Positions 10,235 through 20,118 of a stretch of DNA of 64,000 nt are shown here, one piece after another (the first letter of the stretch is position 1; the number at the start of each line of letters is the position of its first letter). The DNA is from Marinobacter sp. F3R11 (GTDB taxonomy: Bacteria; Pseudomonadota; Gammaproteobacteria; Pseudomonadales; Oleiphilaceae). The notes beneath the pieces were generated by a model, which saw nothing but the letters and a program-made list of their open reading frames with translations, was not told where the DNA came from and ran no database searches. Made by a program: the position numbers and the translations under genes. The stretch spans positions 248,001 to 312,000 of the forward strand of contig NZ_QOCH01000013.1 of NCBI RefSeq assembly GCF_003318275.1. Reading direction: 5' to 3'.

Positions 10235-11623
10235 TCAGCTGCGCCGCCAGCTTGTTCCTTCGCGGGAATCATCCAGAATAATGCCCTGCTCCAACAGCTC
10301 ATCCCGAATACGATCAGCGCCGGCAAAGTCTCTGGCCTTACGGGCATCCGCTCGGGCCTGAATTTTCGCTTCGATATCTTCTGCGGTCAGTTCGCCTCCG
10401 GCATCTGCCTGAAAAAATGCATCCGGATCCTGCTGTAACAGGCCGAGCACATCACCAAGCCTGATCATGACAGCTGCAGCCTTCTGCGCCTCTTCAGTCC
10501 GACCTTCACGGCGGTGCTGATTGATATCATTGGCCAGTGCGTGCAGAACCGAAATAGCGCCAGCGCAGTTGAAGTCATCATCCATCAACTCCACAAAACG
10601 TCTGTCGTGATCCGTTTCCGGCACATCATCGGGGTTCGCTGGTTCAATCCCGCGTAAAGCATGATAAAGCCTGGCCAGTGATCGCCCTGCTTCAACAAGG
10701 TTATCTTCAGAATAGTCGACCTGGCTGCGATAGTGGCTGGAAACCAGGAAGAAGCGCACCACCTCCGGCGGATAGGTTTCCAGAATCTCCCGTATGGTGA
10801 AAAAGTTACCCAAGGACTTGGACATCTTTTCCTTGTTCACACGAATCGCGCCAGCATGCATCCAGACATTTACATACGTGTGGCCTGACGCACATTCAGA
10901 CTGGGCAATTTCATTTTCGTGATGGGGGAACCGCAGATCCGGCCCGCCACCATGAATATCGAAGGTTTCGCCCAGGCAACGCTTCGACATGGCGGAACAC
11001 TCTATGTGCCAACCCGGGCGACCATTACCCCATGGAGAAGGCCAGCTTACTTCGCCTTCACCAGCCGCCTTCCACAATGCAAAATCAGCAGGGCTGCGCT
11101 TGGCTTCCTGTACGTCAATGCGCGCTCCCGCAAGAAGATCTTCCAGCTTTTTCTTGCTGAGTTTTCCGTAGCCTTTAAACGACTCAACAGAAAAATACAC
11201 GTCTCCGTTATCGGCAACGTAGGCGTGCTCAGACGCAATAAGCGTGCTGATCATGGCGATAATGTCGGAGATGTGGTCCGTTGCCCGGGGCTCTGCACTG
11301 GGAGGAAGAACCCCAAGACGGGCCTCATCTTCATGCATGGCAGCGATCATACGCTCGGTGAGCTCCGTATAGGGCTCACCGTTTTCCTCAGCCCGCCGGA
11401 GTATCTTGTCGTCGATGTCAGTGATATTTCGCACGTAAGTTACATCGTAGCCACGATTGCGCAGGTAACGGGTGATCACATCAAATGCCACCAGCACCCG
11501 GGCGTGGCCCAGGTGACAGTAGTCATAAACCGTCATCCCGCACACGTACATGCGAACCTTTCCCGGCTCAATAGGCGTAAAGACTTCTTTTTCCTGAGTA
11601 AGCGTATTGTAAATTCTGATCAA
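10235..11623 (-). CDS. cysS: Cysteinyl-tRNA synthetase
   Basis: Class I aminoacyl-tRNA synthetase charging tRNA-Cys. The 462-residue product has the HIGH-type motif HLGH at 37-40, zinc-binding Cys28 in [18 protein letters not shown], the [18 protein letters not shown] zinc-ligand region and KMSKS in [10 protein letters not shown]. It begins 16 bp after glnS ends, which suggests one glnS-cysS transcript. Confidence 0.97.
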   Translation of the reverse strand: MIRIYNTLTQEKEVFTPIEPGKVRMYVCGMTVYDYCHLGHARVLVAFDVITRYLRNRGYDVTYVRNITDIDDKILRRAEENGEPYTELTERMIAAMHEDEARLGVLPPSAEPRATDHISDIIAMISTLIASEHAYVADNGDVYFSVESFKGYGKLSKKKLEDLLAGARIDVQEAKRSPADFALWKAAGEGEVSWPSPWGNGRPGWHIECSAMSKRCLGETFDIHGGGPDLRFPHHENEIAQSECASGHTYVNVWMHAGAIRVNKEKMSKSLGNFFTIREILETYPPEVVRFFLVSSHYRSQVDYSEDNLVEAGRSLARLYHALRGIEPANPDDVPETDHDRRFVELMDDDFNCAGAISVLHALANDINQHRREGRTEEAQKAAAVMIRLGDVLGLLQQDPDAFFQADAGGELTAEDIEAKIQARADARKARDFAGADRIRDELLEQGIILDDSREGTSWRRS

Positions 11624-11639
11624 AGCTCTGGCCTCACGA

Positions 11640-13310
11640 TTACTTACCCCAGGAATCCCTCAAGGTAACGGTGCGATTGAATACCGGCTTGCCGGCGGCG
11701 GCGGTCAGCTCCTGATCACAGAAAAAATACCCTTCCCGCTCAAACTGATAAGGCAGATCGGTTTGAGGCTTTGCCAGGCTTCGCTCTACCCTTGCATCCT
11801 TGAGAACAACAAGCGACTGAGGATTGATGTGATCGGTCAAATCTCCGTCCTTGTCACTATCCGGTGACTCGTGGTTGAACAGACGGTCATAGAGATTGAT
11901 ATCACAGCACACGCTGTCGTTCGCTGAAACCCAGTGAATAACACCCTTGGGCTTGTAACCCTCCGGGTTGACACCCAGAGTAGCCGGATCGTATTCACAG
12001 AGTAGCTCTACAATCTCGCCGCTGGCATCCCGGACAACTTCCTTGCAAGTGACAACATAACCACCACGCAGACGAACCGCCTGATCAGGTGCCAGACGCT
12101 TCCATTTACGCGGCACCTCTTCAATGAAATCTTCCCGATCGATATACAGGGTCTGACTCCAGGTCACTTCACGCTGGCCCATATCAGGATTCTGCGGATG
12201 GACCGGCAATACCAGGGTTTCGGTTTTATCGGCCGGATAGTTGGTAAGTGTCACTTTCAGCGGATGCATGACACACATGGCGCGGGGCGCACGGGTGTTA
12301 AGATCCTCCCGGATGGCGAACTCCAGCATACCCATATCGACGGTACCACCGGCTTTGTTCACTCCGATCATGTCACAGAAGGCGCGCACGGATTCAGGTG
12401 TATATCCTCGGCGACGCATGCCTGAAATGGTTGGCATACGCGGATCATCCCAGCCATCGACCAAACGCTCATCTACCAGCTGCTTGAGCTTGCGCTTGCT
12501 GGTAATTGTGTAATTCAGGTTAAGACGGGCGAACTCAATCTGCCGCGGGTGACAGGGAACAGTGATGTTATCCAGAACCCAGTCGTACAGAGGGCGATGA
12601 TCTTCAAACTCCAGAGTACACAGGGAGTGGGTAACACCTTCCATTGCATCCGATATGGGATGAGTGAAGTCGTACATCGGGTAGATGCACCATTTATTAC
12701 CAGTCTGGTGATGCTCGGCGTAACGAATACGATACAGAATAGGGTCCCGCAGATTCATATTGGGGGATGCCATATCGATTTTGGCCCGTAACACCAGTTC
12801 CCCACTCTCAAACTTACCGTCACGCATATCACGGAAAAGCTTCAGATTTTCCGCAACAGGACGATCACGGTAGGGGCTGTCTTTTCCTGGCTCTTTCAGA
12901 CTGCCACGGTATTCCGCCATCTGGTCAGCCGACAAGGCACACACATATGCCTTGCCTTTCTCGATCAGTTCTTCTGCAAAGTAATATATGGCGTCAAAGT
13001 AATCGGAGGCATAACGCACATCGCCTGCCCAGGTATAACCCAGCCATTCGACATCCTTTTTGATGGCATCGATGTATTCCTGGCTCTCCTTCTCCGGATT
13101 GGTATCGTCAAACCGGAGATTACACTCGCCGGAAAATGTCTCCGCTATACCGAAGTTAAGGCAGATGGATTTGGCATGACCGACATGCAAGTAACCATTG
13201 GGCTCAGGCGGGAAACGTGTCACCACCTTGCCTGTCTGCTCACCTTTGCTAATGGCGTCTTCAATCAGGCTCTGAATAAAGTTATGGGCTTTCTTCGACT
13301 CGGCGCTCAT
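11640..13310 (-). CDS. glnS: Glutaminyl-tRNA synthetase
   Basis: Class I synthetase that charges tRNA-Gln directly, so the organism need not rely on GatCAB amidation for glutamine. The 556-residue product (E. coli 554) shows [22 protein letters not shown] with the HVGH motif, the FDDTNP region, MSKRK-type ITSKRKL and the C-terminal anticodon-binding beta-barrels. I chose the ATG at 13310 ([11 protein letters not shown]); the frame runs 16 codons further up without similarity. The ribosome site (AGAGA) is weak. It is divergent from ppiB. Confidence 0.96.
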   Translation of the reverse strand: MSAESKKAHNFIQSLIEDAISKGEQTGKVVTRFPPEPNGYLHVGHAKSICLNFGIAETFSGECNLRFDDTNPEKESQEYIDAIKKDVEWLGYTWAGDVRYASDYFDAIYYFAEELIEKGKAYVCALSADQMAEYRGSLKEPGKDSPYRDRPVAENLKLFRDMRDGKFESGELVLRAKIDMASPNMNLRDPILYRIRYAEHHQTGNKWCIYPMYDFTHPISDAMEGVTHSLCTLEFEDHRPLYDWVLDNITVPCHPRQIEFARLNLNYTITSKRKLKQLVDERLVDGWDDPRMPTISGMRRRGYTPESVRAFCDMIGVNKAGGTVDMGMLEFAIREDLNTRAPRAMCVMHPLKVTLTNYPADKTETLVLPVHPQNPDMGQREVTWSQTLYIDREDFIEEVPRKWKRLAPDQAVRLRGGYVVTCKEVVRDASGEIVELLCEYDPATLGVNPEGYKPKGVIHWVSANDSVCCDINLYDRLFNHESPDSDKDGDLTDHINPQSLVVLKDARVERSLAKPQTDLPYQFEREGYFFCDQELTAAAGKPVFNRTVTLRDSWGK

Positions 13311-13347
13311 ACAGTCTCTGTTAAAAGAAGTGGGTCGTAAACCGGCT

Positions 13348-13353
13348 ATTATA
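13348..13353 (-). promoter_or_regulatory. Consensus -10 element upstream of glnS
   Basis: A perfect TATAAT on the minus strand lies 38 bp before the glnS start codon. No good -35 hexamer is visible at 16-18 nt, so this is a partial call. A TACAAT on the plus strand at 13399-13404 could serve ppiB. Confidence 0.45.
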
Positions 13354-13445
13354 CTCATAAATCGGGTCCAGACTCATGCATCACGGGAAACTCTTGCGTA
13401 CAATAACGGCTTAACCGATTACACCTCAACGAACAGGACCCCCTG

Positions 13446-13955
13446 ATGATTCTGCTGACAACCAATCACGGTGATATCAAGCTCGAACTGGATTACGAAA
13501 AAGCCCCTGAAACCGCAAAGAACTTCGAACAGTACGTTCGCGACGGCTTTTACGATGGCCTGATTTTTCACAGGGTAATCAGCAATTTCATGGTTCAGGG
13601 CGGCGGTTTTGAACCAGGCATGACCGCACGAAAAACCCGCGAGCCCATCAAAAACGAGGCAGATAACGGCCTGAGCAACATGCAGGGCACGGTTGCCATG
13701 GCACGTACCATGGACCCTCATTCGGCAACGGCACAGTTCTTCATCAACGTAGAAAACAATGGTTTTCTGGATCACACTGCAAAAAATGCAGAAGGCTGGG
13801 GCTACTGTGTGTTCGGCAAGGTTGTTGAAGGCATGGATACGGTCAACGCCATTCGCGCTGTGCGCACAACCATGAACGCAGGCCATCAGGATGTACCCTT
13901 CGAAGACGTGGTAATTCTGAAAGCCAGCGTTATAGAGGACGGAGACGCAGCGTGA
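13446..13955 (+). CDS. ppiB: Cytoplasmic cyclophilin-type peptidyl-prolyl isomerase
   Basis: Cyclophilin that speeds cis-trans isomerisation of X-Pro bonds. The 169-residue protein has no signal peptide, so it is the cytoplasmic PpiB type. [15 protein letters not shown] contains the catalytic Arg and the FxxxQGG signature, and [13 protein letters not shown] is also typical. AGGA stands before the ATG. Its stop overlaps the lpxH start by 4 nt (GTGA), so the two are translationally coupled. Confidence 0.95.
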   Translation: MILLTTNHGDIKLELDYEKAPETAKNFEQYVRDGFYDGLIFHRVISNFMVQGGGFEPGMTARKTREPIKNEADNGLSNMQGTVAMARTMDPHSATAQFFINVENNGFLDHTAKNAEGWGYCVFGKVVEGMDTVNAIRAVRTTMNAGHQDVPFEDVVILKASVIEDGDAA

Positions 13956-14677
13956 CCACGCTGTTTATCTCCGATCTTCACCTGGAAGAGTCACGCCCCG
14001 ATATTACAGGGGCGTTTCTCGGCTTTCTGGAAAAAGAAGCGCCCGGTGCGGAACAGCTGTACATCCTTGGTGACTTTTTCGAGGCATGGATCGGTGATGA
14101 TGAACGCACACCTCTGCAAGAACAGGTCGCTGCAGCTCTACGCACTCTGAGTAAAAACGGCACCCGGATCTTCCTGATGCATGGAAACCGGGACTTTCTG
14201 CTGGGTGAAGATTTTTGCGAACGGGCCGGCGCAGCATTGCTCGACGACCCTACAGTGATAGACCTGTACGGCACACCTACCCTGCTGATGCACGGTGACA
14301 GCCTTTGCACCGCTGATGTTCAATATCAGAAATTTCGCGCCAACATGCGCAACCCGCAGACACAAAAGCTTATTCTGGCCCGCCCTCTCAAAGATCGTCA
14401 GCAAATGGCGCGACAGCTCCGGGAAATGAGCATGGCCACGAATAGCAATAAAGCGGAGGACATCATGGATGTCACGCCGGAGGAAGTGGTGCGGGTCATG
14501 GAGACCAATAATGTGTCACAACTTATCCATGGTCACACCCACAGGCCCGCAGAGCACAGCCTGGAAGTAAACGGTAAAACCGCACAACGGATTGTTCTGG
14601 GTGACTGGGATAAAAACCTGTGGTGGCTGGAGGCGCAACCAGGGCAAAAACCCGAGTTAAAAAAAGCGCCCCTCTGA
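13952..14677 (+). CDS. lpxH: UDP-2,3-diacylglucosamine pyrophosphatase
   Basis: Cleaves UDP-2,3-diacylglucosamine to lipid X and UMP in lipid A synthesis, at the inner face of the inner membrane. The 241-residue metallophosphoesterase has the Mn-binding set ISDLHL (Asp8, His10), [22 protein letters not shown] and HGHTHRP. The GTG start at 13952 overlaps the ppiB stop. It is convergent with aapP. Confidence 0.96.
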   Translation: MTTLFISDLHLEESRPDITGAFLGFLEKEAPGAEQLYILGDFFEAWIGDDERTPLQEQVAAALRTLSKNGTRIFLMHGNRDFLLGEDFCERAGAALLDDPTVIDLYGTPTLLMHGDSLCTADVQYQKFRANMRNPQTQKLILARPLKDRQQMARQLREMSMATNSNKAEDIMDVTPEEVVRVMETNNVSQLIHGHTHRPAEHSLEVNGKTAQRIVLGDWDKNLWWLEAQPGQKPELKKAPL

Positions 14678-14686
14678 GTGCACCTT

Positions 14687-14727
14687 CTTCCTGGAGAGCC
14701 CGGCAACGAGCCCCCGGGAAGAGTTTT
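14687..14727 (+). terminator. Possible terminator after lpxH
   Basis: CTTCCTGG (14687-14694) pairs with CCGGGAAG (14714-14721) with one G-T wobble and a 19-nt loop, followed by AGTTTT. The T-run is short. Confidence 0.4.
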
Positions 14728-14733
14728 GGCTCA

Positions 14734-15513
14734 TTAGTGCTGCAGAATCTGTTGCAGAAACTGCTGGGTCCGCGCTTCTCTGGGATTGCTGAAAAACTCG
14801 CTGGGCGGGGCTTCTTCCACTATCTCACCTCCGTCCATGAAGATCACTCTGTCGGCGACAGTCTTGGCAAATCCCATTTCATGGGTAACGCAGATCATCG
14901 TCATGCCGCTGCCCGCGAGTTCAATCATAACGTCCAGAACTTCCTTAATCATTTCCGGATCAAGTGCTGACGTAGGCTCATCAAACAACATGATTTTGGG
15001 TTTCATGCAAAGAGCCCTGGCAATGGCCACCCGTTGTTGCTGGCCTCCGGATAGCTGACCCGGATATTTGTTGGCCTGATCTGGAATCTTTACCCGCTCA
15101 AGGTACTCCATGGCACACGCTTCAGCCTCCCGCCGGGGGGTCTTGCGAACCCATATGGGCGATAGACAGCAGTTCTCAAGCACAGTGAGGTGCGGGAACA
15201 GATTAAAGTGCTGAAACACCATCCCTACTTCACGACGTACGCTGTCTATATGGCGAACATCATCTGTGAGCTCAACGTCGTCAACAATAATCCTGCCCTG
15301 CTGATGTTCTTCAAGACGGTTGATACAGCGGATAAACGTAGATTTCCCTGAACCTGAAGGGCCACAGATTACTATGCGCTCACCCTGATCAATCGTCAGG
15401 TTCAGATCCTTGAGAACGTGGAAGTTGCCATACCATTTATGCATGCCTTCCACACGAATAATGCCCGGCTTATTAACGGCCTGCACATCTTTGGATTCAG
15501 TGTGTTGTGTCAT
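14734..15513 (-). CDS. aapP: General L-amino acid ABC transporter, ATP-binding subunit
   Basis: ATPase of a polar amino acid uptake system (PAAT family). The 259-residue protein has Walker [10 protein letters not shown], signature LSGGQQQR, Walker [15 protein letters not shown] and the switch histidine in CVTHEM. The start at 15513 (MTQHTESKD) follows GGTGAGAC; the open frame runs further into aapM but would overlap it. It starts 10 bp after aapM as the last gene of aapJQMP. Confidence 0.93.
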   Translation of the reverse strand: MTQHTESKDVQAVNKPGIIRVEGMHKWYGNFHVLKDLNLTIDQGERIVICGPSGSGKSTFIRCINRLEEHQQGRIIVDDVELTDDVRHIDSVRREVGMVFQHFNLFPHLTVLENCCLSPIWVRKTPRREAEACAMEYLERVKIPDQANKYPGQLSGGQQQRVAIARALCMKPKIMLFDEPTSALDPEMIKEVLDVMIELAGSGMTMICVTHEMGFAKTVADRVIFMDGGEIVEEAPPSEFFSNPREARTQQFLQQILQH

Positions 15514-15523
15514 AGTCTCACCA

Positions 15524-16612
15524 TCAGGTTTTGTGACCAGTATCAAGCTTTCGTTCAAGGTTCTGGCTGTAACGGGAAATACCAAAACAGAACACCCAGA
15601 AACAGAAAGCCACGAAGACATACCCCTCTATCGCAACGTTCTGCCAGGCCGGATCTGCGATTGTTGACTGAACAGCTCCCAGAATGTCAAAAAGGCCGAT
15701 AATCAACACCAGCGTGGTGTCCTTGAACAGTGATATAAACGTATTCACTATCCCGGGAATAACCAGCTTCAGTGCCTGAGGCAGAATAACCAGCCCCATC
15801 TTGCGCCAATATCCCAGACCCAGAGCATTAGCCGCTTCATACTGCCCCCGCGGAATAGCCTGAAGTCCGCCTCTTATCACTTCTGCCATATAGGCGGACT
15901 GCCACAAGGTGATGCCAATCAGAGCCCGCGCCAGTTTCTCGAAGCTCACACCGTCCGGAAGAAACAAGGGCAACATCACAGACGCCATGAACAGTACTGT
16001 AATCAGCGGTACTGCCCGCCAGACCTCGATAAACACTACGCAAAGCCCCCGGATAACAGGCATATCCGACCGGCGCCCGAGGGCTAGCAGGACTCCGATA
16101 GGCAAAGACGCCAGGATGCCGATGTAGGCCAGGATAAGCGTGAGCATCAAGCCACCCCATTTCGAGCTACCTACCTCTTCCAACCCCAGAATTCCACCCG
16201 GGATCAGTACGCAGCCAATAATGGGGAGGCCGGTCATACCGAAGATTCCGAGCCATTTCCGGCCCGGGAACCGCTCGATAAACTGGGGAACAAACGCAGC
16301 CGCCAACAGGGCAAACATGATATCTACCCGCCACTGAAACTCGTCGGGGTAGAATCCGTAGATGAAAAAATTCAGGCGCTGCTTAACGAACAGCCAGCAG
16401 GCACCCGCCTCCACACAGTCGTCCGGCCCACTGCCCTGGAACGTGGCGTCGAATATCAGCCAGTTCAGCAAGGGCCCGACACTGGTGATCAGCAGATAGC
16501 CAACAGCCAGCGTAAGGAGAGAGTTGAACCAGTTGGAAAACAGATGCGTCCGCATCCATTTGACCGGTGCCAGTTTCTTTATGGGAGGCCTGATCATAGA
16601 TTCAGTCATCAT
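15524..16612 (-). CDS. aapM: General L-amino acid ABC transporter, permease AapM
   Basis: One of two unequal inner-membrane permeases forming the translocation path. The 362-residue protein has an N-terminal membrane segment, a large loop with [26 protein letters not shown], and a C-terminal HisM-type permease domain with the EAA loop ([23 protein letters not shown]). The extended N-terminal half is a mark of the Aap/Bzt group. Its ATG overlaps the aapQ stop (ATGA) and AAGGAG lies inside the end of aapQ. Confidence 0.93.
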   Translation of the reverse strand: MMTESMIRPPIKKLAPVKWMRTHLFSNWFNSLLTLAVGYLLITSVGPLLNWLIFDATFQGSGPDDCVEAGACWLFVKQRLNFFIYGFYPDEFQWRVDIMFALLAAAFVPQFIERFPGRKWLGIFGMTGLPIIGCVLIPGGILGLEEVGSSKWGGLMLTLILAYIGILASLPIGVLLALGRRSDMPVIRGLCVVFIEVWRAVPLITVLFMASVMLPLFLPDGVSFEKLARALIGITLWQSAYMAEVIRGGLQAIPRGQYEAANALGLGYWRKMGLVILPQALKLVIPGIVNTFISLFKDTTLVLIIGLFDILGAVQSTIADPAWQNVAIEGYVFVAFCFWVFCFGISRYSQNLERKLDTGHKT

Positions 16613-17796
16613 CGCTCCTTGATCGCCACGGCACGGTTATACAGATTCATGAACAGCGAAATCAGCAAACTGATGGTGAGGTAGACCGCCATCGTAATAG
16701 CAACAACCTCCACTGCCTGACCTGTCTGGTTCAAGGTGGTACCCATAAACACGGCAACCAGGTCCGGATAGCCTATGGCAGTTGCAAGCGAGGAATTTTT
16801 CACCAGGTTCAGGTACTGGCTGGTCAGAGGCGGAATGATCACCCGCATAGCCTGGGGAATAACCACCAGCCTCAGTGTCAAACCATTTGGCAGACCCAGG
16901 GCTTTCGACGCTTCGGTCTGCCCCTGACTCACAGACAGGATGCCCGAGCGCACGATTTCCGCGATAAAGCTGGCAGTGTAGAGTGAAAGCGCAATCCACA
17001 AAGCCACCAGTTCCGGAATGAGAGTAATACCACCGCCAAAATTAAACCCTTTGAGCGCGGGCAAATCCCATTCCAGCGGTCGTCCCGCAATGAAATATGC
17101 AACAAGAGGCAAGAGGATCAGAAGCGCGATGCTGACCTTGAACGTCGGGAAAATATCTCCGGTAGCCAGCTGACGTTTTTTTGCCCATACCCTGACGCCC
17201 ACAACCGCCACAAGGGCCAGGACAACCGCGCCCCAAACCAGGCCAAAGCCATCCTGGAGCACCGGCCCGGGCAAATACAGACCACGGTTATTCAGAAACA
17301 GCGCACCACCAACCTCGACGCTTTGTCTTGGCGACGGGAGATTACTCAGAACTGCGAAGTACCAGAAAAAGATTTGTAGCAGAAGAGGTATATTTCGAAT
17401 GATTTCTATGTAGACGAGTGCAACTTTGGCTACGAGCCAGTTGCTGGACAAACGTGCGACACCAATCACGAAACCCAGTATGGTTGCCGTAACGATGCCC
17501 ATGGCCGACACCAGCAGTGTATTGGTCAGGCCTACCCAGAAGGTTCGACCGTATGACATGGTGGCGTCGTACGGAACCAGGTGCATGATAATGCCGAACC
17601 CGGCAGACTCACCAAGGAACCCGAATCCGGTACTGATTCCCCGACTCTGCATATTAGAGAGTGTATTGTCGATCAGCACCCAACCGACCCAGAATACTGC
17701 GGCCAGCGATATAACCTGGAAAAAAAGAGCTCGAACCCGCGGGTCGTACAAAGGCTTAGGCCCGGTGGGTCTGGAATCAATGGTTTGTTTTTTCAT
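16609..17796 (-). CDS. aapQ: General L-amino acid ABC transporter, permease AapQ
   Basis: Partner permease of AapM. The 395-residue protein starts MKKQTIDSRPTG, has several hydrophobic segments and the EAA loop EIVRSGILSVSQGQTEASKALGLPNG near the C-terminus. The ATG at 17796 follows GGCGAGGT; the frame is open 20 codons further. A roughly 90-bp gap separates it from aapJ, which often allows the binding protein to be made in excess. Confidence 0.93.
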   Translation of the reverse strand: MKKQTIDSRPTGPKPLYDPRVRALFFQVISLAAVFWVGWVLIDNTLSNMQSRGISTGFGFLGESAGFGIIMHLVPYDATMSYGRTFWVGLTNTLLVSAMGIVTATILGFVIGVARLSSNWLVAKVALVYIEIIRNIPLLLQIFFWYFAVLSNLPSPRQSVEVGGALFLNNRGLYLPGPVLQDGFGLVWGAVVLALVAVVGVRVWAKKRQLATGDIFPTFKVSIALLILLPLVAYFIAGRPLEWDLPALKGFNFGGGITLIPELVALWIALSLYTASFIAEIVRSGILSVSQGQTEASKALGLPNGLTLRLVVIPQAMRVIIPPLTSQYLNLVKNSSLATAIGYPDLVAVFMGTTLNQTGQAVEVVAITMAVYLTISLLISLFMNLYNRAVAIKER

Positions 17797-17886
17797 ACCT
17801 CGCCCCGAAAAGCTTCCCTGCAAAAACAGCATCACAGTTAACCCCGGAGGTATCACGCGGACACCTCCGGAGCAGCATTTCAGGTA

Positions 17887-18912
17887 TTAGCGTACTGGCG
17901 GTGCGTATAGAATGCCGCCGTCTGTCCAGAGAGCGTTGATACCGCGCTCAAGGCCAAGAGGTGTATCAGGGCCCACATTGCGGTTGTACATTTCGGCATA
18001 GTTGCCAACCTGCTTCACAATGGCATAACCAAAGTCATCCGGAAGCCCCAGCTTGGCGCCCATATCACCATCCGTTCCCAGCAGGCGCTGCACGCTCGGA
18101 TTATCTGATTTCAGCATGTCATCAACGTTAGCCATCGTCAGACCCAGCTCCTCGGCATTAATCTGGACGTTCAGCACCCATTTGACAATATTGAACCACT
18201 GATCATCCCCCTGGCGCACAACTGGACCAAGAGGCTCTTTAGAAATGGTGTTCGGCAGAATTTTTGCACTACCCGGATCCGAGAGTTTGGATCGCAAAGC
18301 AGCGAGCTGAGAGCGGTCAGATGTCAGCACATCACATCGTCCTGCCGCAAAACCCTGAACGGTCTGTTCGGACGTATCGAAGACGATAGGCTTGAACTCC
18401 ATTCCCTTGGTCCGGAAATAGTCAGACAGATTCAGTTCGGTGGTTGTACCCGCCTGGATACACACAGTGGCGCCATCAAGCTGCGTCGCATCGTCCACAC
18501 CAATGTCCTTGTTCACAAGGAAGCCTTGCCCGTCGTAATAGTTCACACCAGCAAAGTTAAGCCCCAGCGACACGTCCCGGGTAAGAGTCCAGGTAGTATT
18601 TCTGGACAGCATGTCAATTTCACCGGACTGCAATGCTGTGAAACGCTCCTTGGCGGTCAGAGGAGTAAATTCCACGGCCTTGGCATCGCCGAATATCGCC
18701 GCAGCTACCGCACGGCATGTATCAACGTCAATTCCCGTCCAGGCACCTTTCTCATCCGGCTGCGAAAACCCGGGAAGACCACTGGTCACACCACACTGAA
18801 GGTGGCCTTTTTCCTTTACGCTTTCCAGAGTAGTTGCAGCGAAAACGCTTGTCGTCGTAAGTGCACTTGCACAAAAAGCTATACCAAGGGCTACTGATGT
18901 CATGCTTTTCAT
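17887..18912 (-). CDS. aapJ: General L-amino acid ABC transporter, periplasmic binding protein
   Basis: Captures L-amino acids in the periplasm for AapQMP. The 341-residue precursor has a Sec signal peptide (MKSMTSVALGIAFCASALTT..., likely cut after SVFA), then LESVKEKGHLQCGVTSGLPGFSQPDEKGAWTGIDVD, the typical SBP_bac_3 opening. GGAG precedes the ATG. A sigma-54 type promoter lies about 60 bp upstream, so nitrogen control is likely for the whole aapJQMP operon. Confidence 0.94.
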   Translation of the reverse strand: MKSMTSVALGIAFCASALTTTSVFAATTLESVKEKGHLQCGVTSGLPGFSQPDEKGAWTGIDVDTCRAVAAAIFGDAKAVEFTPLTAKERFTALQSGEIDMLSRNTTWTLTRDVSLGLNFAGVNYYDGQGFLVNKDIGVDDATQLDGATVCIQAGTTTELNLSDYFRTKGMEFKPIVFDTSEQTVQGFAAGRCDVLTSDRSQLAALRSKLSDPGSAKILPNTISKEPLGPVVRQGDDQWFNIVKWVLNVQINAEELGLTMANVDDMLKSDNPSVQRLLGTDGDMGAKLGLPDDFGYAIVKQVGNYAEMYNRNVGPDTPLGLERGINALWTDGGILYAPPVR

Positions 18913-18969
18913 TGTCGTTTCTCCGAACGTTTGCGGGTTACTTCGTAATAGCTGACGGGTAACTACCCC

Positions 18970-18985
18970 AGCAAATTACGAGCCA
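18970..18985 (-). promoter_or_regulatory. Sigma-54 (RpoN) promoter of aapJQMP
   Basis: On the minus strand TGGCTCGTAATTTGCT matches the -24/-12 consensus TGGCACGN4TTGCW with one mismatch (T for A) and exact GG-to-GC spacing. It ends 58 bp before the aapJ ATG, leaving a leader of roughly 45 nt. Confidence 0.8.
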
Positions 18986-19074
18986 CGCAGGGCAAGTTAT
19001 TGATTGTTATTCATTATTTTCACTTTCCCAGCTCCGACCGCCACTCTGGAGCAGTTAAGCCAACAATCCAGCCC

Positions 19075-19113
19075 CAAAATGGCACACGTCGCCAAAAGCG
19101 CCGCGCCATTTTG
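19075..19113. promoter_or_regulatory. Inverted repeat, possible enhancer site upstream of aapJ
   Basis: CAAAATGGC (19075-19083) and GCCATTTTG (19105-19113) are perfect 9-bp inverted repeats 21 nt apart. The centre lies about 115 bp upstream of the sigma-54 element, the usual distance for an enhancer-binding activator. The arms do not match the NtrC consensus well. It could instead be a terminator-like hairpin, but it has no T-run. Confidence 0.4.
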
Positions 19114-19181
19114 AGACAAGAGGAAGGAGCCTTGTTATCAAGGTAGATCAAAGTTCGGAAATGTAACTAACTTTTAGCAGA

Positions 19182-20087
19182 TTATTCCGCTGAACTGACG
19201 TCATCATCTGGTTCTGTATAGGTTTCCAGACGCTTCAGCCAGCCTTTCAGCCAACGGTTTTTTTCAATCGGATCATCCGCGTTGTCAGCCCTTCTGGTGA
19301 GAACCTTTGCTGCAGCTTTGCGAAACCGCTCCAACGTTGTGGATTCCGGGTCGGGCTCCATGGCAAGCAGCACCTGCCTAAGCCCCCAGCCCTCGCCGTT
19401 ATAGCGTTCGGCATCTGAAAGACCTTCGCCTTTGAAGTTCACATAATCCATCAAGGCATAGGTTCCGCCAGGGGTACGGCTGAGAGCTTCCAGATCAGCT
19501 TGCACCTGTTCCTGCCGGTTTTCAGGCACAGACTCGACAATCTGAGCGAGTGAGGACTTTGCCCGCCGGAAAATAAACTCCGCCTGAATACCCTGCGTGC
19601 CAGCCAGGAACTCCCGCAACTCCGCAATCCTGACCGAATTATTGACAGCCTCAAAAGATTGCTTGTCTGGCCAGGGCGCATCAAATGGCTCAAGCTCTCT
19701 CAACCATAGGGGAATGTTGAGCTGGCGCTGTTTCATGTACTCAATGAGCGCAGGAAAACTTTCCACGAAACGTTCATTAACCCCTTCTGGGTACCAGATA
19801 AAGTGACCAACTCCGAGCGACGGGAAGGCCTCGCCATCATTCCAGTGAACAAGACACTGAAACTGCCCTGCACATTCATTCTGAAATATTTTCTGGCCCA
19901 CCCAATCCAGCTGAGCAGGCTTCAGGACAAGAGAGATATCACTGACAGTTTCTTTGGGTGCGCGGGGCGGCGCACCCGGACCGTCAGGTTCCGCTTGATG
20001 ACTACTGCTGGAATCGCTTGCCGAATCACACCCTGAAAACAGCAATGTACCCGCCAGCAAAAACGACCAGAATATTTTGTCAGTCAC
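19182..20087 (-). CDS. Predicted lipoprotein with T4-lysozyme-like motif
   Basis: Function not established. The 301-residue protein begins with a signal ending in the lipobox LLFSGC (Cys20); Asp at +2 would favour inner-membrane retention by enterobacterial rules. A Ser/Pro-rich linker follows to about residue 48. Then Glu71 (NECAG), Asp84 and S90-L-G-V-G-H95 reproduce the D-x5-T-[IL]-G-x-G-H arrangement of T4 lysozyme (GH24), though Glu and Asp are 12 rather than 8 residues apart, with two cysteines between. The C-terminal half is helical with LMDYVNFKGEG and YNGEGWGLRQVL. The GTG start follows GAGGTGG. It lies 31 bp after the MacB-like gene and is probably in that operon. Confidence 0.6.
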   Translation of the reverse strand: MTDKIFWSFLLAGTLLFSGCDSASDSSSSHQAEPDGPGAPPRAPKETVSDISLVLKPAQLDWVGQKIFQNECAGQFQCLVHWNDGEAFPSLGVGHFIWYPEGVNERFVESFPALIEYMKQRQLNIPLWLRELEPFDAPWPDKQSFEAVNNSVRIAELREFLAGTQGIQAEFIFRRAKSSLAQIVESVPENRQEQVQADLEALSRTPGGTYALMDYVNFKGEGLSDAERYNGEGWGLRQVLLAMEPDPESTTLERFRKAAAKVLTRRADNADDPIEKNRWLKGWLKRLETYTEPDDDVSSAE

Positions 20088-20118
20088 TAAACCACCTCAT
20101 CTATAGCCGGGCTAGTCA

